From Leucobacter sp. UBA1945 (GTDB lineage Bacteria; Actinomycetota; Actinomycetes; Actinomycetales; Microbacteriaceae): a stretch of 13,191 nucleotides of DNA. Positions 1 to 6,289 of the stretch are shown piece by piece; the stretch's first letter is position 1; each line of letters opens with the position of its first letter. The stretch spans positions 1 to 13,191 of the forward strand of contig DDEV01000139.1 of assembly GCA_002336855.1 (NCBI GenBank), given 5' to 3'. Both the position numbers and the translations under genes were made by a program. The notes under the pieces are model-generated. The model did not search any database, had not been told where the DNA came from, and worked only from the letters and a program-made list of their open reading frames with translations.

Positions 1-575
1 ACCGGCGAGGTGTGCGTGCGCAGCAGCAGGTGCCGCTCGGGCGGATCGACGAAGAAGGTGTCTTGCATCGCGCGGGCGGGGTGATCGGGGTCGAAACCAA
101 GCGCGTCAAAGTTGAACCACTCGTGCTCGAGCTCGGGGCCCTCGGCGATCTCCCAGCCCATGCCGACGAACACGTCGCCGATCTCGTCTTGCAGCTGGGT
201 CAGGGGGTGGCGGGTGCCTGCGACGCGACGCACCGGGGCCTCGGTGACATCAACAGTCTCTTCGAGCAGGCGTGCCGCGGCCTCGGCCTCGGCCAGCTCG
301 GTTTCGCGGTGCTTATATGCGCCCTCAATGCGGCCGCGCGCCTGGCCCATGAATTTGCCGGTTTCGGCCTTCAACTCCTTGGGCACCGCGCGCATCTGCG
401 CGTTGAGGCGAGCGATCGCGCTGGCCTCGCCGGAGTGCTCGGCGCGCGCCTGCTTTAGCTCTGCGACCGTACCCGCCGCGGCGAATGCGGCGAGGGCAGC
501 TTCGACTGCCGCATCGGCGGCTTCCTGCGTAATCGGGTTCGGCTCGCCCGATGCGTTCGTTTCATTCGTTGACAC
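1..575 (-). CDS. pheS: Phenylalanine-tRNA ligase alpha subunit, N-terminal part (truncated by window edge)
   Basis: This is the alpha subunit of cytoplasmic phenylalanyl-tRNA synthetase, which charges tRNA-Phe as an alpha2beta2 enzyme with PheT. About 191 codons are present and the C-terminal catalytic part lies beyond base 1. The N-terminal 110 or so residues form the Ala/Glu/Arg-rich helical region typical of the family, including GKFMGQARGRIEGAYKHRE, and should make the tRNA-binding coiled coil. The class II synthetase core then starts with RHPLTQLQDEIGDVFVGMGW, followed by EGPELEHEWFNFDALGFDPDHPAR and QDTFFV, hallmark PheS sequence. The start is GTG at 575 (MSTNETNASGEPNP); an ATG ten bases further in is out of frame. 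A TANNNT box sits just upstream. pheT is expected immediately beyond the left edge. Confidence 0.97.
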   Translation of the reverse strand, partial: MSTNETNASGEPNPITQEAADAAVEAALAAFAAAGTVAELKQARAEHSGEASAIARLNAQMRAVPKELKAETGKFMGQARGRIEGAYKHRETELAEAEAAARLLEETVDVTEAPVRRVAGTRHPLTQLQDEIGDVFVGMGWEIAEGPELEHEWFNFDALGFDPDHPARAMQDTFFVDPPERHLLLRTHTSP

Positions 576-589
576 GAGGATCAATCCTA
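576..589 (-). promoter_or_regulatory. Putative -10 box and start region of pheS
   Basis: On the minus strand the hexamer TAGGAT (589 to 584) fits the actinobacterial TANNNT -10 element and lies eight bases before the GTG start of pheS, so transcription would begin at or within a few bases of the start codon. The same bases contain AGGA nine bases before the GTG, which could instead act as a Shine-Dalgarno. No clear -35 is visible. A T-box leader, found for pheS in some Firmicutes, has no room here. Confidence 0.4.
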
Positions 590-637
590 CCGTGACTTGA
601 TCGCCACTCCCCGGCGAGATCGCGCGCCGAGCAGGCT

Positions 638-650
638 TAGACTTGAGGTG
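638..650 (+). promoter_or_regulatory. Putative leaderless promoter (-10 TAGACT) of the membrane-protein gene
   Basis: TAGACT at 638-643 matches the actinobacterial -10 consensus. It is followed after four bases by GTGATG, so the expected transcription start falls on or beside the GTG (648) or ATG (651) codon. This suggests a leaderless message. There is no convincing Shine-Dalgarno at the right distance apart from the GAGG just before the start. The DUF2469 gene on the other strand has the same TAGACT / GTGATG arrangement. No good -35 is seen. Confidence 0.5.
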
Positions 651-1304
651 ATGAGCAAGCGGCCCGCGATGAGCCGTGCGGTTCGCACCGCACGGGGTGT
701 GTTTGGTGCGCTCACAGCCACTGTGCTTGCCGCCGCGTCGCACGCAGTCGCCGGGGGCACGGTCACCCCGCTCGCGGTCGTGGCCACCGCACTCTTCGCG
801 CTGCCGCTCTGCGTGCTGCTCGCCGGTCGTACTGGCTCGCTGTGGCGGCTCGCGCTCGCGGTCACCTGTGCGCAGTTCGTGTATCACTGGTCGTTCTCCG
901 GGCTTGGCGTCACTGCCGTTTCGTCTTCAGGTTCCACCGTCGTCGACTCGTCAGTGTCGCTGCACGCGGCACACCTTGGCATGCTCTCCCCCGCGTTCTC
1001 GGGCCTCGCCTCGGCACCTGGCCCGAACGCCACCGAACCTGCTGCCGACGCCTGGATGTGGGCCGCGCACGCGCTCGCCGCACTGCTCACGATCGCGCTC
1101 ATGCACCGCGGTGAGCGCGCGATCATGCGCCTCGTGCGCGTGCTGCGCGAGGCTGCTCCCGTGCGCGTGCCGGTGCCGGTGCGGTTGCCCGCACGCCCTG
1201 CGACACTTGCATTCTTCACCGTGCTGCCGTCACGTGCGCAGCCGGTGTTTCTCTCGGCAATCACGCACCGCGGGCCACCCGCGACGCCCGCCTTCGCACA
1301 CTAG
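651..1304 (+). CDS. Small integral membrane protein of unknown function, copper-operon associated
   Basis: The 217-residue product is not a family I can name. It has a basic N-terminus (MSKRPAMSRAVRTAR), then hydrophobic helices at about 17-33, 38-57, 62-82 and 131-152, and a basic Pro-rich tail ending in THRGPPATPAFAH. Histidines are placed at or near membrane faces (H31, H79, H105, H108, H140, H152, H206, H217), with Met residues close by (M111, M136, M151), which would suit metal contact; this is inference only. An in-frame TTG at 597 would add 18 residues, but ATG 651 or GTG 648 fits the -10 box better. It lies 82 bases upstream of copC on the same strand. Small multi-pass proteins beside CopC/PCuAC genes are, from memory, recurrent in actinobacteria, so a role in copper homeostasis is a reasonable guess. 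Confidence 0.75.
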   Translation: MSKRPAMSRAVRTARGVFGALTATVLAAASHAVAGGTVTPLAVVATALFALPLCVLLAGRTGSLWRLALAVTCAQFVYHWSFSGLGVTAVSSSGSTVVDSSVSLHAAHLGMLSPAFSGLASAPGPNATEPAADAWMWAAHALAALLTIALMHRGERAIMRLVRVLREAAPVRVPVPVRLPARPATLAFFTVLPSRAQPVFLSAITHRGPPATPAFAH

Positions 1305-1329
1305 CCGCCGAATTTCGCACGTTCTGTGC

Positions 1330-1376
1330 TTCTCTCGGTGGCCCCAACGCATTGCCCGATTTTCGGGACGAGAGAA
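1330..1376 (+). promoter_or_regulatory. Nested hairpin in the copC leader, covering the ribosome-binding region
   Basis: TTCTCTCG (1330-1337) is perfectly complementary to CGAGAGAA (1369-1376). Inside this lies a second perfect hairpin, CCCGA (1355-1359) and TCGGG (1363-1367) with a TTT loop, one base from the right outer arm, so the two stems could stack. The right outer arm is the purine run GAGAGAAAG that serves as the copC Shine-Dalgarno about ten bases before ATG 1387. Folding would hide it. Possible readings are a translational switch, a weak intrinsic terminator/attenuator of the upstream gene (no U-tract follows), or a DNA operator formed by the inner CCCGA/TCGGG repeat. The base pairing is directly visible; the function is inference. 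Confidence 0.4.
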
Positions 1377-1386
1377 AGAACTTCAT

Positions 1387-2106
1387 ATGAAACTGCAACG
1401 ACTCGCCGCCCTCGGAGTGGCAACCTTGGCCGCAATCGGCCTGACCGTGGCCGCTGCCACCCCCGCACTCGCGCACGACGAACTGCGCGATAAGGGCCTT
1501 GAGGTCAACAACACGACCGGCGAGCTGAGCGCTCTGGTCTTCTCATTCAGCAACGACATCATGGATGTCGGCACCGAGATCGTTGTGACCGACGAGGCCG
1601 GCAAGAACGTCGCGTCGGGCGAGCCCGAGGTGACGGGCCCGAACGTGCGGCAGCCGCTCGACGCTCCCCTGGCTGCGGGCTCGTACCAGGCAACCTGGCG
1701 CGTCGTCTCGAGCGACGGTCACCCAATCGAGGGCAACTTTGGCATCACGGTCGCCGCAGACGGCACCGCCGAGATCGTCGACTCGAGCGAAGCCGAGCAC
1801 GCCGATGAAGAGCACGGCGAGGCCGGCGATTCTGCCGACGGCCATGGCGAAGAGGGGCACCACGACAAGGCAGTCGAGCCCGTCTCGGCACCCGCGGCAT
1901 CCGGCATGCCCGTGGGCGGCTGGATCGCGATCGCTGCGGCACTCGTCGCCGTCGTCGCGGTGACCGTCGTCGCGGTCGCACGCAAGAGCAAGAAACTCGC
2001 CGAGATCAACTCGGCTGGTGCTGCTGGCACGGCGGCTGGCGACGCAGCGGGTGACGCTGCAGACGACGCCACGGGTAACCCCACCGAAGGCGGCTCGGCA
2101 AACTAA
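1387..2106 (+). CDS. copC: CopC-family copper-binding protein, membrane anchored, with His-rich linker
   Basis: Predicted extracytoplasmic Cu(II)-binding protein of 239 residues. A Sec signal peptide (MKLQRLAALG... ending ATPALA) is followed by His30, which would become the free N-terminal residue that ligates Cu(II) in CopC proteins. The CopC beta-sandwich spans about 30-124 and ends in the family signature VVSSDGHPIEGNFGI, where Asp110 and His112 are the expected remaining ligands. The domain is compact: the usual SxPAxGAxLxxxP segment after the N-terminal His is replaced by DELRDKGLEVNNTTGEL. Residues 134-161 are acidic with five His (138, 143, 153, 158, 159), a probable extra metal sponge. 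A membrane helix (about 178-198) and an RKSKK stop-transfer follow, then an Ala/Gly/Asp tail on the cytoplasmic side. Its stop overlaps the next ATG by one base (TAATG). No CopD-like domain is fused. Confidence 0.9.
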   Translation: MKLQRLAALGVATLAAIGLTVAAATPALAHDELRDKGLEVNNTTGELSALVFSFSNDIMDVGTEIVVTDEAGKNVASGEPEVTGPNVRQPLDAPLAAGSYQATWRVVSSDGHPIEGNFGITVAADGTAEIVDSSEAEHADEEHGEAGDSADGHGEEGHHDKAVEPVSAPAASGMPVGGWIAIAAALVAVVAVTVVAVARKSKKLAEINSAGAAGTAAGDAAGDAADDATGNPTEGGSAN

Positions 2107-2681
2107 TGCGCACTATCACTACGCTGCTTGCGGCAGCGCTCATTGCCATGCCCGTTTCGCTGCTCACGGCCTGCGCGTCCGATGCTTCGACACAGGTATC
2201 TTCGGCCCATTCATCGGCCGAGTCTTCAAGCACAGACGCAGCTGACACGTTGACGCTCGCCGAGGGGTGGGCGAAAGCCGGCGCAAGCGGCGGCATGACG
2301 GGGGTCTTCGGAACGCTCACCAATGCTGGCGACGACGACCTCGAGATCACCGGCGTCGAAAGCCCCGACGCCGAGATGATCGAGCTGCACGAAGTCACCG
2401 CCGATGGCGTGATGCAGCCCATCGAAGGCGAGGTCGTGGTGCCCGCACGGGGCAGTTTCGAGCTTGCCCCCGGCGCAAATCACATCATGTTGATGGGTCT
2501 AAAACGCGAGTTGCTTGCGGGCGACGAGGTCACCTTCACTCTGCATCTCAAGGCGGGCGACGGCAGCGCTTCCTCTGTCGCGCTCACCGTTCTCGTGAAG
2601 GATTACGCCGGCGCAAACGAGAACTACGATGGCGCGTCCGGAGATGCCGAGCACAGTGCCGAATCGCATGGCTCGCACTGA
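2106..2681 (+). CDS. PCu(A)C-type copper chaperone (DUF461), lipoprotein
   Basis: A 191-residue exported copper chaperone. In characterised relatives this family passes Cu(I) to CuA/CuB sites of cytochrome oxidase or to other extracytoplasmic cupro-enzymes. A lipobox, SLLTAC with Cys23, predicts a lipid-anchored protein. A Ser/Ala-rich spacer follows, then the PCuAC domain (about 49-166). The metal-site pattern is visible: H95, M103, H126 and M128 (ELHE...GVMQPIEG...PGANHIMLMGL). The Met that commonly follows the first His by two residues is Val here, so one optional thioether is missing. The C-terminal tail after the domain contains three His (AEHSAESHGSH). Start ATG overlaps the copC stop, so the two are translationally coupled. 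Function as a copper chaperone is well supported; the client protein is not in the window. Confidence 0.93.
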   Translation: MRTITTLLAAALIAMPVSLLTACASDASTQVSSAHSSAESSSTDAADTLTLAEGWAKAGASGGMTGVFGTLTNAGDDDLEITGVESPDAEMIELHEVTADGVMQPIEGEVVVPARGSFELAPGANHIMLMGLKRELLAGDEVTFTLHLKAGDGSASSVALTVLVKDYAGANENYDGASGDAEHSAESHGSH

Positions 2682-3924
2682 GCGAAGCGCCGGTTCTCGC
2701 GCCGAATCGGTGCGCCACTTCGACCGCCGCGCCCTACTCACGGGCGGGGCGGTCGGGGTGGGCCTCGGCGGGGCACTGGGAGCGCTCGGTGCACTCGCCG
2801 GCACCGGCGCCCCCGGCAGTTCGGATGCGTCCGTTGCGGCACCCGACGATGCCTGGTTCGGGGCAGACACCCTACCCTGCCACGGCACGCATCAGGCGGG
2901 TGTCACCACTCCCCCTGGCGCGCATATTCGTTTCGTGGCATATCAGCTTCGACCAGAGGTTGATGCGGCTGCGCTGCAGCGCATGTTCCGGGTGCTAACC
3001 GAAGACATCGAGGGTCTCACCTCTGGCGAGAGCCCACTCGCAGACCCCGAGCCCGAGCTGGCCGCACGACCCGCGCGGCTCACGATCACCGTGGGCGTAG
3101 GTGCGGAACTCGTGAACCGAGTGCGGCCCGAGCAGCGGCCCGAATGGCTCGCACCTCTGCCCGCATTCTCGCGCGATCGGCTCGGCACCGGCTACGACGG
3201 GGGCGACCTGCTGCTCATCGTGCAGGCCGACGACACGATGCCGCTCGCACACGCGCACCGCATGCTGCATCGAGACCTCGCGGGTTTTGCCGATCCTCTG
3301 TGGAGCCAACAGGGCTTTCGCGGCGCACGGGGTGCCGATGAAAGCGGTCGCACCATGCGAAATCTCATGGGGCAGGTCGATGGCACGGTCAACCCGGTGC
3401 CTGATGACCACGATTTCGCCTCACTCGTCTGGCTCGACGCCGACGCAGGGTGGCTTTCGGGCGGCAGCGCGCTCGTGCTGCGACGCATTCGCATGGAGCT
3501 CGATACGTGGGACAGAGTCGATCGACCGGGGCGAGAGGCGAGCATCGGGCGCAGGCTGAGTGACGGATCGCCGCTCAGTGTTGCCGCGGGCGAGGGAGAT
3601 GAGCACACGCCCGCCGATTTTGATGCGAAGAACGAACGCGGGTTCTCGGCGATCCCTGTTGCGGCGCATATTCGTCGCGCGCATTCGAGTGATCCCGCCG
3701 AACGCATTTTTCGTCGCGCGGCAAACTACGATGACGGCGCAGAATCGGGGTTGCTCTTTGCCTGCTACCAGCGGGATCCCCTGGCCCAGTTCGTGCCGAT
3801 CCAGCGGCGTCTCGACGACGCCGATGTGCTGAACGAGTGGGTGACGCACGTGGGATCGAGCGTGTTCGCGGTGCTGCCTGGGTTCTCGACCGGGCAGATG
3901 CTCGGGCAGAGCCTGTTCGAGTGA
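2668..3924 (+). CDS. Dye-decolourising (DyP-type) haem peroxidase, Tat-exported (EfeB/DtpA-like)
   Basis: A haem b peroxidase of about 418 residues. The N-terminus has a twin-arginine signal (HFDRRALLTGG, RR at 20-21) followed by a Gly/Ala/Leu core, so folded holo-enzyme is exported. Family motifs are present: CHGTHQAGVTTPP near 71-83, GQVDG (235-239) with the distal Asp238, the probable proximal haem ligand His334 in AAHIRRAHS, then ERIFRRAANYDDG with the distal-Arg segment, and the C-terminal FVPIQRRLDD. ATG 2668 is chosen because it overlaps the stop of the preceding gene by 14 bases. An in-frame ATG at 2629 would add 13 residues, and GTG 2711 would still keep the Tat motif. EfeU/EfeO are absent, so a ferrous-iron EfeUOB role is not supported. 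Its place after CopC and PCuAC instead resembles Streptomyces DtpA, whose peroxidase gene lies with copper-trafficking genes. Confidence 0.93.
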   Translation: MARTERSAGSRAESVRHFDRRALLTGGAVGVGLGGALGALGALAGTGAPGSSDASVAAPDDAWFGADTLPCHGTHQAGVTTPPGAHIRFVAYQLRPEVDAAALQRMFRVLTEDIEGLTSGESPLADPEPELAARPARLTITVGVGAELVNRVRPEQRPEWLAPLPAFSRDRLGTGYDGGDLLLIVQADDTMPLAHAHRMLHRDLAGFADPLWSQQGFRGARGADESGRTMRNLMGQVDGTVNPVPDDHDFASLVWLDADAGWLSGGSALVLRRIRMELDTWDRVDRPGREASIGRRLSDGSPLSVAAGEGDEHTPADFDAKNERGFSAIPVAAHIRRAHSSDPAERIFRRAANYDDGAESGLLFACYQRDPLAQFVPIQRRLDDADVLNEWVTHVGSSVFAVLPGFSTGQMLGQSLFE

Positions 3925-3936
3925 GTGTAGTGGGCG

Positions 3937-3953
3937 CCGCGCGTCACGCGCGG
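3937..3953. terminator. Hairpin between convergent DyP and xerC genes
   Basis: CCGCGCG (3937-3943) and CGCGCGG (3947-3953) form a perfect 7-bp GC stem with the three-base loop TCA. The loop is exactly the xerC stop codon (TGA on the minus strand). It sits 12 bases past the DyP stop codon. No U-tract follows on either strand, so termination would have to be of the U-less kind often seen in actinobacteria, or the stem is an RNA 3'-end stabiliser. It is the only candidate terminator in the 19-base convergent gap. Confidence 0.45.
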
Positions 3954-4891
3954 GGATGGGCCTGACGGTAGGTCTGCGCGAGGCGCTCGGTCGAGACGTG
4001 CGTGTAGATCTGCGTGCTGTTCAGGCTCGCATGGCCGAGCATCTCTTGCACGACGCGCAGATCTGCTCCGCCGTTGAGCAGGTGGGTGGCCGCACTGTGC
4101 CGCAGCGTGTGCGGCCCTCTCGGCCCGCTGCCGGGCTCTTGCTCGAGCTCGCGCGATACCAGCCGGTACACTGCGCTCGGAGTGAGCTCGTCCCCACGGT
4201 TGCCGAGAAATACCGTGCCGGGGTCGCCTTTGTCTGACTGCGCAAGCAGCGCGGGCCGGGCCTGCTGCAGGTACTCACCGATCGCCCGTGCTGCGGGGCC
4301 CCCGAGAGGAACAACTCGCTGCTTGTTGCCCTTGCCGATCACCCGCACGGTGCGATCGGGCAAGTCGAGACCCGCGATGGGCAGTGTGCACAGCTCTGAC
4401 ACGCGCAGTGCGGTCGCGTAGAGCAGTTCGAGCACCGCGCGGTCGCGCATTGCGGGCGGGTCGCCACTCTCGGCGCGGTGCGCGGCTCGCTCGAGAATTC
4501 GATCGAGCTGTTGCTCGCTCAAGACCCGCGGCAGGGTTCGCGACTGCTTCGGCGACTGCAGCCGCGAGGCCGGGCTGCCCGGCACAATTCTCCGTTGTTC
4601 GAGCCATGCACCGAATGATTTCACTGTTGCGACGCTTCTCGCGATCGTTCCTGCGGCATATCCACGCTGCTGCCGATCCCACAGCCAAGCGCGAAGCAGT
4701 TCGAGATCAATCACGGTGACATCAACGTCACCGGGTTTGCCCCCCGGATCCTGTGCATCAAGAAAGGCGGTCAGCGCGCGCAGATCGTTGCGATATGCCT
4801 TGACTGTGTTTGGCGAGTAGCCGTACTCGAACTCGACGGTTCGCAAGAACCCGTCGATCGCTTCGTCTATTCGCATGTTTCTATTGTGCAC
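3944..4891 (-). CDS. xerC: Tyrosine recombinase XerC-like (chromosome dimer resolution)
   Basis: A 315-residue cytoplasmic site-specific recombinase of the Xer class, expected to act with a second Xer protein at dif to resolve chromosome dimers. The N-terminal SAM-like core-binding domain (about 8-105) carries FEYGYSPNTVKAYRNDL. The catalytic domain (about 120-312) has the full set: Arg163 (ATALRVSEL), Lys187 (GKGNKQR), His261 and Arg264 (HTLRHSAATHLL), His287 (GHAS) and the nucleophile Tyr296 (IYTHV). The GTG start at 4891 is chosen because an AGGA lies nine bases upstream on the dprA stop codon (TGAGGA); ATG 4876 is the alternative and has no clear ribosome-binding site. Position behind dprA matches the actinobacterial arrangement (xerC close to dprA in Mycobacterium tuberculosis). 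An XerD identity cannot be excluded from sequence alone, but context favours XerC. Confidence 0.93.
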   Translation of the reverse strand: MHNRNMRIDEAIDGFLRTVEFEYGYSPNTVKAYRNDLRALTAFLDAQDPGGKPGDVDVTVIDLELLRAWLWDRQQRGYAAGTIARSVATVKSFGAWLEQRRIVPGSPASRLQSPKQSRTLPRVLSEQQLDRILERAAHRAESGDPPAMRDRAVLELLYATALRVSELCTLPIAGLDLPDRTVRVIGKGNKQRVVPLGGPAARAIGEYLQQARPALLAQSDKGDPGTVFLGNRGDELTPSAVYRLVSRELEQEPGSGPRGPHTLRHSAATHLLNGGADLRVVQEMLGHASLNSTQIYTHVSTERLAQTYRQAHPRA

Positions 4892-4900
4892 CGCACGGCA

Positions 4901-4904
4901 TCCT
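4901..4904 (-). promoter_or_regulatory. Shine-Dalgarno of xerC overlapping dprA stop codon
   Basis: On the minus strand the dprA stop TGA (4906-4904) shares its final A with AGGA (4904-4901), giving TGAGGA nine bases before the xerC GTG. Ribosomes ending on dprA would reach the xerC initiation site directly, so coupled translation is likely. This site decides the GTG start over the downstream ATG. Confidence 0.55.
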
Positions 4905-6289
4905 CACTCGGATTTCACGAGGCTCCATTGCGTCTCATGTTCACCGCCCATGCCCTCCCGCTCTCGTCGACGCACTTTGCCGAGCAGTTCGAGTTCGCTG
5001 AGCACTCCACGCACCTGCTCGGGAGTCAATCCAGACAGCTTCGCGATCGCGGCGGGGCCGCGTGCCCCACGCAGCGGCAGCGCGTCGCAAACCCGTCGCG
5101 CCCATGCGCTCTCACGGGGTTCGGGCGCTTGAGACGCTTCGGTGGTGTCGCCTGTGTTGCCCGAGTCATCGATGCCGGCGGCCATGAATAGAGCAAGCAT
5201 CTCGTCCATGCCAGCGAGCTCGCAGGCCTCACGCACGCTGGTGATGAGCGCAGCGTCGTAGTCGCGGATCAACTTATGGCACCCCGCAGATGCGGCTGAC
5301 GTCACCGGGCCGGGAACCGCGCCGATCGGTCTGCCCAGCTGTGAGGCATGCCCTGCGGTGTTCAGGCTGCCGGAATTCACGCCGGCCTCAGTCACCAAGA
5401 TCGCCCGCGAAAGTGCCGCGATCAGCCTGTTGCGCTGCAAGAATCGCCAGCGAGTCGGGGCGGCCCCTGGCACCATTTCCGAGCATACCGCGCCGCCTGT
5501 ATTCGCGTTGCCATCGTTCGGGCCACCCCCGGCAATCCGATCGAGCAGCGACTCGTGCGCCCTCGGGTACGGGCGGTCAGCTCCACCGGCCACAACCGCA
5601 ACTGTAACCGCTCCAGCAGCGAGCGCGGTGCGGTGAGCCACCGCGTCTACGCCGTACGCAGCTCCTGAGACCACGGCGAGGCCCGCACGACACGCTCCGT
5701 CGACGAGTTCCGCGGTGACGTGGCTCCCGTATCCCGTGGCAGCCCGCGCGCCCACCACGCCGAGCGAGTAGGCACCAAGAGCGTCAAGGTTGCCTCGCAC
5801 CCAGAGCATGTTGGGCGCGTGTACACCAAGATCACTCAGCCCGTCAGGCCAGGCTCTGTCGCCCGGCAACACGACTCGCAGTTTTGCAGCCGCGGCCCCT
5901 TCGATATCACGCAGGGTCTCGGATCGGTCAAGGCGCGGGTACCATCGCTCGAGTGCATCTGTAAGCACCCGTTCCGCAGGTACTGCGGACGCATCGTCGA
6001 GCGCTGCCTCGAGAGCTCTTCGAATACACGAGACATCAGCCCGTTGCACCAGCAGTCCGAGGGCCGCTTGGGGGCCGAGCGATGAGACGAGCGCGCCCGC
6101 CACGCCGTCGCCTGGCTCGGCGATTCTGGACCAAGCAATCCGTGCGAGCATGCCGTCTGCTCTGCGCTGCGTCATTTCAGGATGGTCACCGTCACTGCTG
6201 CCACCGTGACTGGCACCGCCACTGGCACCGTCGATGCGCTCCAGCAAGCAAATCGCACTGGGTTCAGCGCGCAGCGTTTCGATGTTCAT
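4904..6289 (-). CDS. dprA: DNA processing protein DprA (RecA loader, Rossmann fold)
   Basis: A 461-residue protein, longer than the usual 300-400 because of insertions. DprA binds incoming single-stranded DNA in natural transformation and loads RecA; in non-competent bacteria its role is unclear. The N-terminal part (1-130) contains a Gly/Ser/Asp/His low-complexity stretch at 19-37. The DprA Rossmann core (about 135-345) has GVVGARAATGYG, SGAAYGVDAVAHRTAL, GGADRPYP, FLQRNRLIAALS, SGSLNTAGHA and AVPGP, the standard signature. A second Gly/Asn insertion lies at 253-266. The C-terminal region (about 395-458) is a winged-helix domain (GPAAIAKLSGLTPEQVRGVLSELELLGKV). Its ATG overlaps the comM stop by four bases (ATGA), with a GGGGGAG ribosome-binding run upstream inside comM. 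It is followed by xerC. Confidence 0.96.
   Translation of the reverse strand: MNIETLRAEPSAICLLERIDGASGGASHGGSSDGDHPEMTQRRADGMLARIAWSRIAEPGDGVAGALVSSLGPQAALGLLVQRADVSCIRRALEAALDDASAVPAERVLTDALERWYPRLDRSETLRDIEGAAAAKLRVVLPGDRAWPDGLSDLGVHAPNMLWVRGNLDALGAYSLGVVGARAATGYGSHVTAELVDGACRAGLAVVSGAAYGVDAVAHRTALAAGAVTVAVVAGGADRPYPRAHESLLDRIAGGGPNDGNANTGGAVCSEMVPGAAPTRWRFLQRNRLIAALSRAILVTEAGVNSGSLNTAGHASQLGRPIGAVPGPVTSAASAGCHKLIRDYDAALITSVREACELAGMDEMLALFMAAGIDDSGNTGDTTEASQAPEPRESAWARRVCDALPLRGARGPAAIAKLSGLTPEQVRGVLSELELLGKVRRREREGMGGEHETQWSLVKSE
6187..6237. repeat. Imperfect 12-bp direct repeat inside dprA
   Basis: Two adjoining near-identical 12-base units, CACCGTGACTGG (6202-6213) and CACCGCCACTGG (6214-6225), are flanked by a diverged 15-base copy (6187-6201) and a diverged 12-base copy (6226-6237). 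Because the unit is four codons, copy-number change would keep the dprA frame. It encodes the Gly/Ala/Ser/Asp/His-rich stretch near DprA residues 19-35, ahead of the conserved domain. The likely origin is replication slippage. Confidence 0.55.

Noticed and set aside
12..600. Plus-strand frames opposite pheS
   Set aside because: The minus strand reads unmistakable PheS in one frame without interruption. The plus frames have no family resemblance.
676..2106. Apparent 476-codon plus-strand frame joining the membrane-protein region to copC
   Set aside because: Its first 230 or so codons are an out-of-frame reading of the membrane-protein gene, giving Cys/Arg/Ser-rich nonsense. Only the part from ATG 1387, with signal peptide and CopC domain, is real, so it is not a fusion.
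2629..3924. DyP peroxidase as EfeB of an EfeUOB iron-uptake system
   Set aside because: No EfeU permease or EfeO cupredoxin/M75 protein is adjacent. The neighbours are copper proteins, so the generic DyP assignment is safer.
4827..4844. Possible second LexA-like site (TCGAAC ... GGTTCG) within xerC
   Set aside because: Half-sites are separated by the wrong spacing, the second half is imperfect, and it lies inside coding sequence away from any promoter.
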